Source of the DNA: an uncultured Ruminococcus sp. | Lineage (GTDB): Bacteria; Bacillota; Clostridia; Oscillospirales; Acutalibacteraceae | DNA length: 46,213 nucleotides | Assembly: GCA_902802985.1 (NCBI GenBank) | Contig: CADCOE010000041.1 | Span: forward strand, 1 to 46,213 | Direction: 5' to 3' | Part shown: piece by piece, positions 23,108 through 31,715 of the stretch | How positions within the stretch are numbered: position 1 is the first letter of the stretch | Layout of the letters: each line of letters starts with the position of its first letter | Translations under genes and position numbers: made by a program | Notes under the pieces: generated by a model | Told to the model about the DNA's origin: nothing | Seen by the model: the letters and a program-made list of their open reading frames with translations, nothing else | The model's database searches: none

Positions 23108-23136
23108 ATTATACAACGCATTTTTGATTACCGCAA
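23108..23136 (-). promoter_or_regulatory. Promoter of yifB
   Basis: Minus strand TTGCGG (23136-23131), 17-bp spacer, TATAAT (23113-23108). Confidence 0.6.
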
Positions 23137-23176
23137 CCACCAAATTTGATTGGTGATTTTCACCTGATGATAAATC

Positions 23177-23209
23177 AAAAGACAGCAGAAATCTTCTTTC
23201 TGCTGTCTT
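23177..23209 (-). terminator. Rho-independent terminator of the zinc-ribbon/TPR-like gene
   Basis: A perfect 13-bp stem (23179-23191 with 23197-23209) and 5-nt loop; on the minus strand it ends in four T, 20 bp after the stop at 23229. Confidence 0.85.
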
Positions 23210-23228
23210 GCACTGCTTGTTCATTTGT

Positions 23229-25073
23229 TCAGAAATACAGTCGATCCTGTGACAGAACGTTTCCGTAGAGCGAGATGTCCTTGGAAGGAATAAAAGGATT
23301 AGAAATGATCATCATTGCATTTTTTCCTTCTATTTCATTGTCAAGTTTCTTGACGGATTTGATTGTCAGCAATTCTTTCCATTGCAGACTGCCGTTTTGG
23401 TACGTATCGGTATAAACGATATTATTTTCGATTTTGTATTTGCCTCGAACGATTTTTTCGCCGGAGCTGTGATTGGTACAGTTCATTCGAAAGACATATT
23501 TTCCGTCAGAGCCAAAAGAAAGCGAATAGGACGCAGAATTTTTTTTGCCGCAGATGGCACACTCTGCCTCAGGAACAGACCATATAGCGGGAGTATCATT
23601 TTGAGAGGCACTGATGATGTCGGCAAGGAAGGAAAGACTTCTCAAAATATCATCGGTATCTTTATACCCCTTGATCTCATTGTAAACATTGAGTGCACCA
23701 TTGTAATCCATTTTGGCATATAGTATTTTGGCGTTTTTGTACTTACATTCATTGATAAGTTCATTAGCATTTTTGTATTCACCAAGATACCGCAGTTTCC
23801 GTAAAGCAACATCCACTTGATTATTTTTTATATCACTGTTGGCTTCCTGATAGATTTGTTCAAAGCAATCCTGCAGTTTTTCTGTAGAATTAGAGTAGTT
23901 TCCCAGTTCTTCTAAAATAGCAGCAGCCTCGATATAGTTTTTTTCAGCGATATACTGTATAGCGATTTCGTATTGAGTTTGCTGATATTTTTGGGCAGCA
24001 TCGGAATAATCCTCAATGCTGCGATAGATTTCAGCGGCATTTATTTTGTGGTCAGAAAGATAAAGACTTTCCGCTTTGGCGTATTTTGCCTCCAATAGCT
24101 TTTGGTCGCTGTCAAGGAATCCATTCAGTTGATGAAAACCTGTAATAGCAGCATCGTATCGACCGCCCGACATTGCGTTCTGTGCCTCGGAATAGCCGAA
24201 AAGAGGAATGACGAATTTGATGATACCGAATACTGCCGCCGCTGCTGCAATGAGAATGATCAGTACAATAACGACAGGCTTGATTTTGGAGGCACCGATT
24301 TTCTTTTTTTCTTTTTTTTGCTGTTTCAGGTATGCCTGATGACGCTCTTCAAATTCGGCACGCTGCTGTTGTTTTTCTTCGGCTTCAAGGCGATCATCAT
24401 ATTTTTTTAAATTCATAGTATTGTATTGCTGCGTACTGTCCCTATGTTTGGCGAGCAGTTCGGGATTGCTGCTGCGTCTGAGCCAGTCACGATTGACACC
24501 GCAGTCAAAGCATTCCAGTTCGGCGCCCCAGTTAAAGCAGCCACAGGAGCACATCCAGTGACTTTTTTCAAAAACGGGAGCAAAGGCGAATTTGGTACTG
24601 TTGATACCCGAGCGGACGCATAAATCAATAAACTGCTTATTAAGATCCCCTTGTAAAGCATAGATGTTTTTTTGTTCCAAATTAATATTAAATCTGTCAG
24701 CAGAACGATTGACCCACTGCTGACCGGCAAGGTTAGTCATTGCCTTGAGGACAAATTCAACATTTCTGGTATCGGGATTTCTGAGGGGGATGCGTCTGTT
24801 ATAGCCAAATTCGGCATTTCTTTCAATATCAAGTCCCTTGTAGGTATAGTTGTTGATACAGTCAATTTGCTGACGAACAGAGTCATAACAGATAATATCA
24901 ACAGTCAGCGAAGTGATGGGATCAGGCTGGATATTCAGAAATTTAGCACAGGCAAATAAGCCGCCCTGGTCGGGATCGAGGAAAACCCTTGAGGAACACA
25001 GTATCATAGGTGCATTTTCAAACCAAAGATGTGTATTATTTTCTTCGAGAATTTTAATATTATTATCTGACAT
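23229..25073 (-). CDS. Membrane protein with cytoplasmic zinc ribbon and extracytoplasmic TPR-like repeats
   Basis: The start is the ATG at 25073, 4 bp after GGGTGG; the open frame upstream lacks a site. 614 residues. Parts: an N-terminal beta-rich domain (about 1-165), a zinc ribbon W-M-C-S-C-G-C-F-N with Cys188/Cys191 closing it (about 173-195), a long charged Gln/Lys/Glu coiled linker (about 210-262), one membrane helix (about 266-292) and a series of 30-40-residue helical hairpins (about 297-510) with Y-x-x-A-x-x-x-Y/F spacing as in TPR-like repeats. A C-terminal domain (about 520-614) carries a C-A-I-C-G pair. The layout suggests a transmembrane sensor or scaffold with the repeats outside. 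No kinase or enzyme domain is seen, so function is unknown. Own promoter and terminator. Confidence 0.78.
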   Translation of the reverse strand: MSDNNIKILEENNTHLWFENAPMILCSSRVFLDPDQGGLFACAKFLNIQPDPITSLTVDIICYDSVRQQIDCINNYTYKGLDIERNAEFGYNRRIPLRNPDTRNVEFVLKAMTNLAGQQWVNRSADRFNINLEQKNIYALQGDLNKQFIDLCVRSGINSTKFAFAPVFEKSHWMCSCGCFNWGAELECFDCGVNRDWLRRSSNPELLAKHRDSTQQYNTMNLKKYDDRLEAEEKQQQRAEFEERHQAYLKQQKKEKKKIGASKIKPVVIVLIILIAAAAAVFGIIKFVIPLFGYSEAQNAMSGGRYDAAITGFHQLNGFLDSDQKLLEAKYAKAESLYLSDHKINAAEIYRSIEDYSDAAQKYQQTQYEIAIQYIAEKNYIEAAAILEELGNYSNSTEKLQDCFEQIYQEANSDIKNNQVDVALRKLRYLGEYKNANELINECKYKNAKILYAKMDYNGALNVYNEIKGYKDTDDILRSLSFLADIISASQNDTPAIWSVPEAECAICGKKNSASYSLSFGSDGKYVFRMNCTNHSSGEKIVRGKYKIENNIVYTDTYQNGSLQWKELLTIKSVKKLDNEIEGKNAMMIISNPFIPSKDISLYGNVLSQDRLYF

Positions 25074-25116
25074 AGTGCCACCCGTACCTCTAAAAATTAA
25101 TAATTTGTTAATAAAT

Positions 25117-25145
25117 ATTTTAATACTAATACACATTTGTGTCAA
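25117..25145 (-). promoter_or_regulatory. Promoter of the zinc-ribbon/TPR-like gene
   Basis: Minus strand TTGACA (25145-25140), 17-bp spacer, TAAAAT (25122-25117), 44 bp before the start at 25073. Confidence 0.72.
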
Positions 25146-25234
25146 GCACATTTAAAGAAAAAATTCATTTGTTGGCAGGGATATTTTATGGAAATATCAG
25201 ATGTGTGAAAAAGCAATAAAATTTAAAAATCCGA

Positions 25235-25263
25235 TTGAAAAACAACGAGCGATAGCCTATAAT
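25235..25263 (+). promoter_or_regulatory. Promoter of the fumarase genes
   Basis: TTGAAA (25235-25240), 17-bp spacer, TATAAT (25258-25263), 48 bp before the alpha-subunit start. Confidence 0.78.
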
Positions 25264-25310
25264 GGAATAAGCTGAAAAAAGCCGTTGAAAATGCGGACGA
25301 AGGGAGAAAA

Positions 25311-26165
25311 ATGATGGAGATAAGGAAAATTGATGCAGCCGAGATAACATCCGCTGTCAAAAAGTTGTTTATGGAAATGAATTATTATATCGGCAGTGAT
25401 GTGCTGGATGCATTAAAGAAGGCACAGGGAGAAGAAACTTCTGAGACTGCCAAAAGTGTATTGTCACAACTGATTGAAAACCATAAGATTGCCTCCGGAG
25501 AGGAAGTACCGATTTGTCAGGATACCGGAATGGCGGTGCTGTTTGTGGAGTACGGTGATCGTATCGTGATAGAAAACGGCAGTTTTAATGAGGCGATTCA
25601 GGAAGGCGTACGCAGTGCTTATATTGACGGTTATCTGAGAAAATCGGTCGTCGATGACCCTGTCTTCGACAGAGTTAACACCAAAGATAATACCCCTGCC
25701 ATTATTTATACGGAAATCGTCAGAGGCGATAAGATCAAAATTCTGGGCGGTTGTAAAGGGTTTGGCAGCGAAAATATGTCAGCAATCAAAATGCTGCCCC
25801 CCTCAGCCGGAATAGAAGGTGTCAAGCAGTTTATTCTGGATACGGTCAAATATGCAGGTCCCAATCCGTGTCCGCCAATCGTGGTGGGGGCGGGAATTGG
25901 CGGAACCTTTGAAAAAGCAGCAATGCTTGCCAAAAAAGCGACACTTAGACCCATCAATACCCACCACAGCGATGAACGTTATGCTGCTTTGGAAGATGAG
26001 CTGCTTCAGGAAATCAATAAAATGGGATTTGGTCCGGCAGGACTGGGCGGTGTGACCACTGCTATCGGTGTGAACATAGAAACCCATCCTACACATATTG
26101 CAGGGATGCCTGTTGCCGTCAATATCTGCTGTCATGCAGCACGGCACAAAGAAGTTACCATATAA
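25311..26165 (+). CDS. fumA: Fumarate hydratase class I, alpha subunit
   Basis: 284 residues, the N-terminal half of a two-subunit, oxygen-sensitive [4Fe-4S] fumarase (TtdA/FumA-N family). It reversibly hydrates fumarate to malate. Cluster cysteines are seen in [16 protein letters not shown] and N-P-C-P-P-I-V-V-G, and the substrate-contact block T-H-H-S-D-E-R follows. GGGAG lies 5 bp before the first ATG and 8 bp before a second at 25314; either may be used. It is 14 bp upstream of the beta subunit. L(+)-tartrate dehydratase has the same fold and cannot be excluded, but the neighbouring oxaloacetate-type carboxyltransferase favours fumarase. Symbol by family. Confidence 0.9.
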   Translation: MMEIRKIDAAEITSAVKKLFMEMNYYIGSDVLDALKKAQGEETSETAKSVLSQLIENHKIASGEEVPICQDTGMAVLFVEYGDRIVIENGSFNEAIQEGVRSAYIDGYLRKSVVDDPVFDRVNTKDNTPAIIYTEIVRGDKIKILGGCKGFGSENMSAIKMLPPSAGIEGVKQFILDTVKYAGPNPCPPIVVGAGIGGTFEKAAMLAKKATLRPINTHHSDERYAALEDELLQEINKMGFGPAGLGGVTTAIGVNIETHPTHIAGMPVAVNICCHAARHKEVTI

Positions 26166-26179
26166 GAAAGGACTACAAT

Positions 26180-26710
26180 ATGAAAAAAATTACACTTCCG
26201 TTGACAGATGATGTTATTAAAGGGCTTCACGCAGGGGAAACAGTACTGATTACCGGTACTATGCTGACGGGAAGAGATGCTGCCCATAAGCGTTTGTATG
26301 AACTGATAGAAAAAAATGAACCGCTCCCCGTTGCCATTGAAGGAGAAGTGATTTATTATGTAGGACCGGCACCTGCCAAGCCCGGACATCCTGTAGGACC
26401 GGCAGGACCCACTTCCAGCTATCGTATGGATAAATACACCCCGGCTCTGCTCGACAGAGGATTAAAAGGAATGATCGGAAAAGGAGCAAGAAGTCAAGCT
26501 GTCATTGATTCTATGATGAAAAACGGAGTAGTATACTTTGGTGCCGTAGGAGGAGCGGCAGCACTGATTTCAAAAAGTATCAAAAAAATAGAAACCCTTG
26601 CTTACGAAGATCTCGGTACAGAGGCAATTTATCGTTTTACAGTGGAGGATTTTCCGGCAATCGTTGTGATAGATGCTTATGGTCAGTCTGCTCTTGCCGG
26701 TAATTCATAA
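26180..26710 (+). CDS. fumB: Fumarate hydratase class I, beta subunit
   Basis: 176 residues, the C-terminal swivelling domain of class I fumarase/tartrate dehydratase as a separate chain. Signatures: T-G-T-M-L-T-G-R-D-A-A-H-K-R-L, V-G-P-A-P-A-K-P-G-H-P-V-G-P-A-G-P-T-S-S and I-G-K-G, then Y-F-G-A-V-G-G-A-A-A-L near the C-terminus. Together with the alpha chain it completes the active site. An AAGAAAGGA site precedes the ATG. A weak 6-bp hairpin (26709-26729) just after the stop overlaps the next -35 box, so read-through into the carboxyltransferase genes is possible. Confidence 0.92.
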   Translation: MKKITLPLTDDVIKGLHAGETVLITGTMLTGRDAAHKRLYELIEKNEPLPVAIEGEVIYYVGPAPAKPGHPVGPAGPTSSYRMDKYTPALLDRGLKGMIGKGARSQAVIDSMMKNGVVYFGAVGGAAALISKSIKKIETLAYEDLGTEAIYRFTVEDFPAIVVIDAYGQSALAGNS

Positions 26711-26727
26711 GGGTGAGTTGATTACCC

Positions 26728-26756
26728 TTGATATTTTGACAAATTTATACTATAAT
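26728..26756 (+). promoter_or_regulatory. Promoter of the carboxyltransferase genes
   Basis: TTGATA (26728-26733), 17-bp spacer, TATAAT (26751-26756), 48 bp before the start at 26804. A TTGACA at 26736 is too close to this -10 to be used. Confidence 0.68.
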
Positions 26757-26803
26757 AGAGAACAGAAAATTTTATTTTCCAGCAAATGAAGGAGGATTAA
26801 GGG

Positions 26804-28174
26804 ATGAGTGTTGAAACAAAAATAGAAGCACTTCAATCGGCTCGTGACGCAATCAGCGGCACAAAGGCATACTCTCGTCTTGCCAAACTGTTTGATGACG
26901 GTATTTTTACGGAGATCGATACGTTTGCGGGTTCCGCTGACAGTTATGCCGAGGCGGTTGCCGCTCACGGCAGCATTGATGGTATAGGTGTTTATGCGTT
27001 TGCTCAGAACAGTGATATTGCAGGCGGAGCAATGTCAAAGGCTCAGGCTGCCAAGATTAAAAAGGTGTATGACCTTGCTCTAAAAACAGGTGAGCCGGTG
27101 GTGGCTCTTTATGATTCGATAGGCGGAAGATTATCCGAAGGGGCAGAGCTTCTTGCCGCATACGGGGATATTCTGAAATATTCCAACAATCTTTCGGGCG
27201 TTGTTCCCCAGATTTCTGTTGTGCTGGGAAAATGCTTTGGTACACAAGCTTTGATTGCCAGTGCAGCCGATATTGTGATTATGTCGGAAAAGGCAGAATT
27301 GGCACTTGATACAAGCGGTGAACATTCTTCTGCGGCTGAAAATGCAAAGCATGGTGTTGCACATATTGTTGCCAAGGACGAGGACGAAGCTATCCATAAG
27401 GCAAAGGCTCTTGTGGCTATTCTGCCGAGCAATAACCTTTCCGGTGCGTGTGTGGCTTACGATGCCATTGATGCTCAGGCTGTTCCGTCGGCAGCATCTA
27501 CCGCTGCTCAGGCTGCTTTGGCAGTAGCCGATGTCGGAAGTGTCGTGGAACTGCAGCCGGAATACGGAAAAGCAATCAAAACTGTTTTGGCAACCATTAA
27601 CGGTACAACCGTTGGTTTGACAGCTACTGATGATGCAACGATTGACGGAAAAGCAAGTGCAAAAGCCGCCCGTTTTGTCAGATTTTGTGATGCATTCAGC
27701 ATCCCTGTGGTTACTTTTGTGAATACACAGAAGTTTGGATGCATTAAATCGGCAGCAAAACTTTCTTCGGCATATGCTGAGGCAACGACGGCGAAGATTA
27801 CCTTTATCACCGGCGATGCTTTTGGTGCTGTATATATTGCAGCGGCAGGCACAGGTGCAGCGGCGGATATGACGTTTGCGTGGCCGACAGCATCAGTTTC
27901 GGCGTTGACTCCTGAAGCAGAAGCAGTGATTATGCTGGGCGATGACTTTGGCGGCAAGCTCAAGGGCAGCCAGAAACCTCAGGCAGACAGAGCTGCTGTA
28001 GTGGCAGAATATAAAGAAAATCACCTTACAGCACTGGATGCTGCCAGGAACGGCTATGTACAGGATATTATTCTTCCGGAGGACACCAGAGCCAAGCTGA
28101 TCGCCGCTCTTGATATTCTTGCCAACAAGCGTGTCTCCACGCTCCCAAAGAAGCATAACAATCTCTGTATTTGA
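26804..28174 (+). CDS. Acyl-CoA carboxyltransferase subunit (PccB/MmdA/12S type), divergent
   Basis: 456 residues, shorter than the roughly 510 of typical propionyl-CoA carboxylase beta chains. Both crotonase-like halves are recognisable. The N-half has Q-N-S-D-I-A-G-G-A-M-S, L-Y-D-S-I-G-G-R-L-S-E-G and V-P-Q-I-S-V-V-L-G. The C-half has A-A-R-F-V-R-F-C-D-A-F-S-I-P-V-V-T, A-E-A-T-T-A-K, A-F-G-A-V-Y-I and F-A-W-P-T-A. The usual V-D-V-P-G-F in the C-half is replaced by V-N-T-Q-K-F, and the chain is unusually Ala-rich. These subunits carry carboxyl groups between biotin and an acyl-CoA (propionyl-/methylmalonyl-CoA in known cases). GGAGG lies 8 bp before the ATG. It heads an operon with a biotin carrier and an oxaloacetate-type carboxyltransferase, the composition of a transcarboxylase or a two-substrate decarboxylase. 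Substrate unproven. Confidence 0.78.
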   Translation: MSVETKIEALQSARDAISGTKAYSRLAKLFDDGIFTEIDTFAGSADSYAEAVAAHGSIDGIGVYAFAQNSDIAGGAMSKAQAAKIKKVYDLALKTGEPVVALYDSIGGRLSEGAELLAAYGDILKYSNNLSGVVPQISVVLGKCFGTQALIASAADIVIMSEKAELALDTSGEHSSAAENAKHGVAHIVAKDEDEAIHKAKALVAILPSNNLSGACVAYDAIDAQAVPSAASTAAQAALAVADVGSVVELQPEYGKAIKTVLATINGTTVGLTATDDATIDGKASAKAARFVRFCDAFSIPVVTFVNTQKFGCIKSAAKLSSAYAEATTAKITFITGDAFGAVYIAAAGTGAAADMTFAWPTASVSALTPEAEAVIMLGDDFGGKLKGSQKPQADRAAVVAEYKENHLTALDAARNGYVQDIILPEDTRAKLIAALDILANKRVSTLPKKHNNLCI

Positions 28175-28212
28175 TGGAGATTTGAGATAGAAACGGAAAG
28201 GAATTTATATTT

Positions 28213-28575
28213 ATGAAAAACTTAAAGATAACCGTAAACGGTGTTGTATATGATGTTCAGGTAGAAGAAGCTGACGGTTCAGCAGTATCTGCCGCTCCGG
28301 CAGCCACTGCTCCTAAGGCAGCAGCGGCTTCTGCTTCCAAGAAGGCGGCGGCTCCTGCAGGCGGAGAGCCTGTGACTTCTCCTATGCCGGGTACCATCGT
28401 TAACGTTCCGGTCAGTGCAGGACAGGCTGTCAAAGCAGGCGATGTTCTGGTCGTATTGGAAGCAATGAAGATGGAAAATGAGATCAAAGCACCTCACGAT
28501 GCGACAGTTGCCTCTGTGGCAGTAACAAAAGGTGAGTCGGTCGACACAGGTTCACTGCTTGTTACTTTGAAATAA
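28213..28575 (+). CDS. Biotin carboxyl carrier protein
   Basis: 120 residues. A short N-terminal strand (about 1-20), an Ala/Pro-rich flexible linker (about 25-50) and a biotinyl domain (about 52-120). The biotin attachment motif E-A-M-K-M is at 83-87, with Lys86 the residue that is biotinylated by BirA. P-M-P-G-T-I precedes it by the usual spacing. It is a free-standing 1.3S/OadA-C-terminal type carrier, located 38 bp after the CoA-ester carboxyltransferase and 39 bp before the 5S-type subunit, so it can shuttle CO2 between them and possibly to the beta subunit encoded at 13062. AAAGGA precedes the start. Confidence 0.94.
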   Translation: MKNLKITVNGVVYDVQVEEADGSAVSAAPAATAPKAAAASASKKAAAPAGGEPVTSPMPGTIVNVPVSAGQAVKAGDVLVVLEAMKMENEIKAPHDATVASVAVTKGESVDTGSLLVTLK

Positions 28576-28614
28576 TCGGTATTCCGCATGTGATCAGAAA
28601 GGGGAAAGTCGCAA

Positions 28615-30030
28615 ATGGCTAAGAAGAAAATACAGATTACCGAAACGATCCTTCGTGATGCTCACCAGTCACTTCTTGCTACCAGAATGCCTTTGAGTGA
28701 TATGGTGCCTATTCTCAAAAAACTTGACGAGGTAGGTTTTTATTCACTGGAATGTTGGGGCGGTGCCACGTTTGATTCCTGCATCCGTTTTCTGGATGAA
28801 GATCCGTGGGAAAGACTGCGTACCTTGCGTGAAAATTGTCCTAACACCAGATTGCAGATGTTGTTCCGTGGTCAGAATATGCTGGGTTATCGTCATTATG
28901 CCGATGATGTACTGGAATATTTTGTGCAGCGTTCGGTAGCTAACGGTATTGATGTGATCAGAATTTTTGATGCTCTCAATGACATTAAGAACCTTCAGAC
29001 AGCGATTAAAGCAGCAAAAGCCGCTAAAAAGGAAAATAACAGAGTAGAAGCACAGGTTGCCATCAGCTATACTACAGGTCCTGTTTTTACGACACAATAT
29101 TATGTTGACTATGCCAAGAGAATAGAGGAGGCGGGAGCGGATTCTATCTGTATTAAGGATATGGCAGCATTGCTCACACCGTATTATACGGAAGAATTGG
29201 TCAGTGCTATTAAAAAGGCAGTCAAAATTCCCGTGCAGCTTCACACACACGCTACGTCGGGTCTGGCTTCGATGTGCCTGCTTAAGGCGATCGAGTCGGG
29301 CTGTGACAGAATTGATACAGCAATGTCGCCTCTTTCCAACGGTACTTCACACGCTCCTACGGAATCAATGGTAGCAGCTTTGCAGGGAACCGATTATGAT
29401 ACAGGTCTTGATTTGGTGAAGCTTTCAGAAATCAGAGAATACTTTATGACACTTCGTGAAAAATATATTAAGAGCGGACTTCTTGATCAGAAGATGCTGG
29501 CACCCGATGCTAAAGCCCTGATTTATCAAGTGCCGGGCGGTATGTTGTCCAATCTTCTTAAACAGCTCAAAGATGCAGGCAAAGAGGATAAACTCACTGA
29601 GGTACTGGAAGAAGTACCAAAGGTGCGTAAAGACGCAGGCTATCCGCCGCTTGTTACACCGACTTCACAGATCGTTGGTACACAGGCAGTATTTAATGTG
29701 ATTTTGGGCGAACGCTATAAGATGTGTAATGATCAGTTTAAAGATCTGGTAGCAGGAAAATACGGTACAACACCCGTTCCGATTGATCCCGAATTCCGCA
29801 AGAAGATCATCGGCAATGCGAAGCCTGTTACCTGTCGTCCGGCTGACCTTCTTGAACCTGAGTTAGATAAACTCCGTGCAGAAATTCCTGAGTGGATCGA
29901 GCAGGAAGAAGATGTTCTTACCTATGCACAGTTCCCCAAGGTGGCCCCCGGATTCTTTAAGAAACGCAGAGATAAAAAAATCGGTATCAATCCTTCTGCT
30001 GATCTTAAAAATAAAGTTCACCCCGTGTAA
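28615..30030 (+). CDS. oadA: Oxaloacetate decarboxylase alpha / pyruvate carboxyltransferase (5S type)
   Basis: 471 residues: a TIM-barrel HMGL-like carboxyltransferase (about 5-265) and a conserved PYC_OADA domain (about 285-450), without the fused biotinyl domain present in many OadA proteins. Catalytic features: T-E-T-I-L-R-D-A-H-Q-S-L (metal-ligand Asp15), the carbamylated lysine Lys181 in I-K-D-M-A, and H-T-H at 210-212. The enzyme transfers CO2 between oxaloacetate/pyruvate and biotin. Its missing carrier is supplied by the adjacent 120-residue protein. It may work as the alpha subunit of a Na+-pumping oxaloacetate decarboxylase with the gamma-beta pair at 12641-14306, or as the 5S subunit of a methylmalonyl-CoA:pyruvate transcarboxylase with the protein at 26804. 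Followed by a terminator. Confidence 0.9.
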   Translation: MAKKKIQITETILRDAHQSLLATRMPLSDMVPILKKLDEVGFYSLECWGGATFDSCIRFLDEDPWERLRTLRENCPNTRLQMLFRGQNMLGYRHYADDVLEYFVQRSVANGIDVIRIFDALNDIKNLQTAIKAAKAAKKENNRVEAQVAISYTTGPVFTTQYYVDYAKRIEEAGADSICIKDMAALLTPYYTEELVSAIKKAVKIPVQLHTHATSGLASMCLLKAIESGCDRIDTAMSPLSNGTSHAPTESMVAALQGTDYDTGLDLVKLSEIREYFMTLREKYIKSGLLDQKMLAPDAKALIYQVPGGMLSNLLKQLKDAGKEDKLTEVLEEVPKVRKDAGYPPLVTPTSQIVGTQAVFNVILGERYKMCNDQFKDLVAGKYGTTPVPIDPEFRKKIIGNAKPVTCRPADLLEPELDKLRAEIPEWIEQEEDVLTYAQFPKVAPGFFKKRRDKKIGINPSADLKNKVHPV

Positions 30031-30119
30031 ATCAATCCGAAGATGATGACGTTCAGAAAAAGATGTGTTTTTGATACATTATCATTTAGGTTCATAATAA
30101 TGCAGTTTGTTTTTGGCAG

Positions 30120-30155
30120 AAAAGACCCACAGCTTTTTTGAGCTGCGGGTCTTTT
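30120..30155 (+). terminator. Rho-independent terminator of the carboxyltransferase unit
   Basis: A 14-bp stem (30121-30134 with 30141-30154) with one A-C mismatch, 6-nt loop and T4 tail. It is about 90 bp after the stop; the region 30031-30241 holds nothing else that I can support. Confidence 0.85.
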
Positions 30156-30241
30156 GCTTGTTTCATATGATGAAACATTGATGCGATTGGATCGTTTGTC
30201 TATTTTTAGTTCTAATTCTGAATTTTGGTCGATGGATGAAA

Positions 30242-31165
30242 TCAATTTATCGAAATATTTCCGTTGATGGTGGTCAGCAGGCAATTATTGTCCGTATCCT
30301 CACCGAAAGGCGGTCCCGGTACACTGACGCTTCCGTTGACGGTAGAAGCAGAGTAAATTTTCTTTGTCGGAATATGTCCGTTAATACTACCGTTTACCGT
30401 TTCGGCATAAATAGACTTCGCATCACTATTGTCGATCATAATATCGCCGTTGACGCTTCGCAGTGATAAAGCTTCTTTGGCATTAGAGTTTTTAGCAATG
30501 ACACGTCCGTTGGTGGTAGTGAAGTCCAGCGTTTTGTTCGATTGACAGTTAGTTGCCTGAATTGTACCGTTGGTCGTTTCCGCACGGAGTCCGGTTTCCT
30601 CCCATTCATCGTTGGCGTCAGCGTCAATAATGGTATTTTTGACAGTGATATTTCCGTTGACAGACAATAATCTGATATTGCTGCCGGTGAGTTGCTCTGT
30701 GATTTGGATACTGCCGTCGGTGGTTTGAGCAACAATACGATAAAAGGTTGGTTTGGGTACATAGATGATAATATGATGGTTTGTTGCAACGTTGAACTGC
30801 CAATAGTCATACCATTTTCGCAAATCTTTTGTGGTAATGAACAGGCAGTTGTTGTTATGATTTTTTTGCACTGAAATTTCGTGGGTATAATAGTTGCTTT
30901 CGGTACATTCGACATAGGTTTTGTCGTCATTGGATAGACGAATTTCGATGTTATCACAGATACCCGTTACGGAGATATTGTCATAGGTTCCGTCGGGTTC
31001 AAAAATTTCTGAGTGTGATGTTTCGCTGTTTAGTGCATAGATGTTAAAACCGCTGCTGATAAAAGCAATCAAAAATATCAAGATGCCTGCCGACATCAGT
31101 AAAACGGAAAGCTTGATAAAAAAGGTGGTTTTATTTTTCTTGAAATCTTTCTTTAAGTTTACCAT
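30242..31165 (-). CDS. DUF4097-type beta-helical envelope protein
   Basis: 307 residues. A cytoplasmic Lys-rich start, one membrane helix (about 17-40) and an extracytoplasmic part of short beta strands. From about residue 140 a repeat of 20-25 residues recurs, each with a T-V/T-N-G-S/N/R-I/V turn (D-G-S-I, V-N-G-N-I, T-N-G-T-I, T-N-G-R-V, V-N-G-D-I, V-N-G-S-I, V-N-G-S-V, I-N-G-N-I). This is the ladder of DUF4097 'putative adhesin' proteins. Last gene of a PadR-HAAS-DUF4097 operon, starting 1 bp after the HAAS gene. In such operons the product is thought to sense or report on the envelope; this is inference. The two Pro-Gly turns near 285-290 break the ladder before the last rung. Confidence 0.83.
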   Translation of the reverse strand: MVNLKKDFKKNKTTFFIKLSVLLMSAGILIFLIAFISSGFNIYALNSETSHSEIFEPDGTYDNISVTGICDNIEIRLSNDDKTYVECTESNYYTHEISVQKNHNNNCLFITTKDLRKWYDYWQFNVATNHHIIIYVPKPTFYRIVAQTTDGSIQITEQLTGSNIRLLSVNGNITVKNTIIDADANDEWEETGLRAETTNGTIQATNCQSNKTLDFTTTNGRVIAKNSNAKEALSLRSVNGDIMIDNSDAKSIYAETVNGSINGHIPTKKIYSASTVNGSVSVPGPPFGEDTDNNCLLTTINGNISIN

Positions 31166-31166
31166 T

Positions 31167-31715
31167 TTATGTTTCCTCCTTAGTTAAGAAATTTTTGAGA
31201 CTGCGGAAGATCCATTTTGTAAAGCGAATAAAATAAAAATCGAGCCGATTGAGTCCAATACATGCAATGATAGACAGTCCCACAGAAAATATAGAATAAC
31301 CGAGTACAGCAAAAGCAGAGGCAGGGTTCGAGAGTATGAACAGAAATGCAGCCATACCTGCCAGACCGCTGATAGCCATTGCAAAATCAGCAGCATACAG
31401 AGCAGCGAGAACCGCCCATATAGCGATATAAATTCCGAAAAAACTTAACCATACAGGGGATGCACAGATAAAGATGATGACACCGAATACAGAAATTCTG
31501 CGTTTGGCAGATGTTGCTACAGAACCGGAAGTATTGATTTGTTCCATAATACCGTCAATGTTGCCCAATGATGCCACTGCTTCCTGTTCGGACATACCGT
31601 CCTCTATACTGTCATCAATGATTTCTGAGTAATATTCCGTATAGTGGTGACGTTCGTTTTCGGACATATTCATTAAATTTTTTTGAAGAATATTTAGAAA
31701 TTCATTTTTTGTCAT
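31167..31715 (-). CDS. HAAS/DUF1700 membrane protein
   Basis: 182 residues. The N-terminal helical HAAS domain (about 1-65) has M-T-K-N-E-F-L-x-x-L, Y-Y-S-E-I-I-D-D, and D-G-M-S-E-Q-E-A-V-A-S-L-G, the consensus of DUF1700 proteins. Four hydrophobic segments follow (about 73-165) and a short basic cytoplasmic tail. HAAS proteins pair with PadR regulators and DUF4097 proteins and are proposed to sequester partners at the membrane in the manner of anti-sigma factors. The start codon overlaps the PadR stop by 4 bp, showing translational coupling. Confidence 0.88.
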   Translation of the reverse strand: MTKNEFLNILQKNLMNMSENERHHYTEYYSEIIDDSIEDGMSEQEAVASLGNIDGIMEQINTSGSVATSAKRRISVFGVIIFICASPVWLSFFGIYIAIWAVLAALYAADFAMAISGLAGMAAFLFILSNPASAFAVLGYSIFSVGLSIIACIGLNRLDFYFIRFTKWIFRSLKNFLTKEET

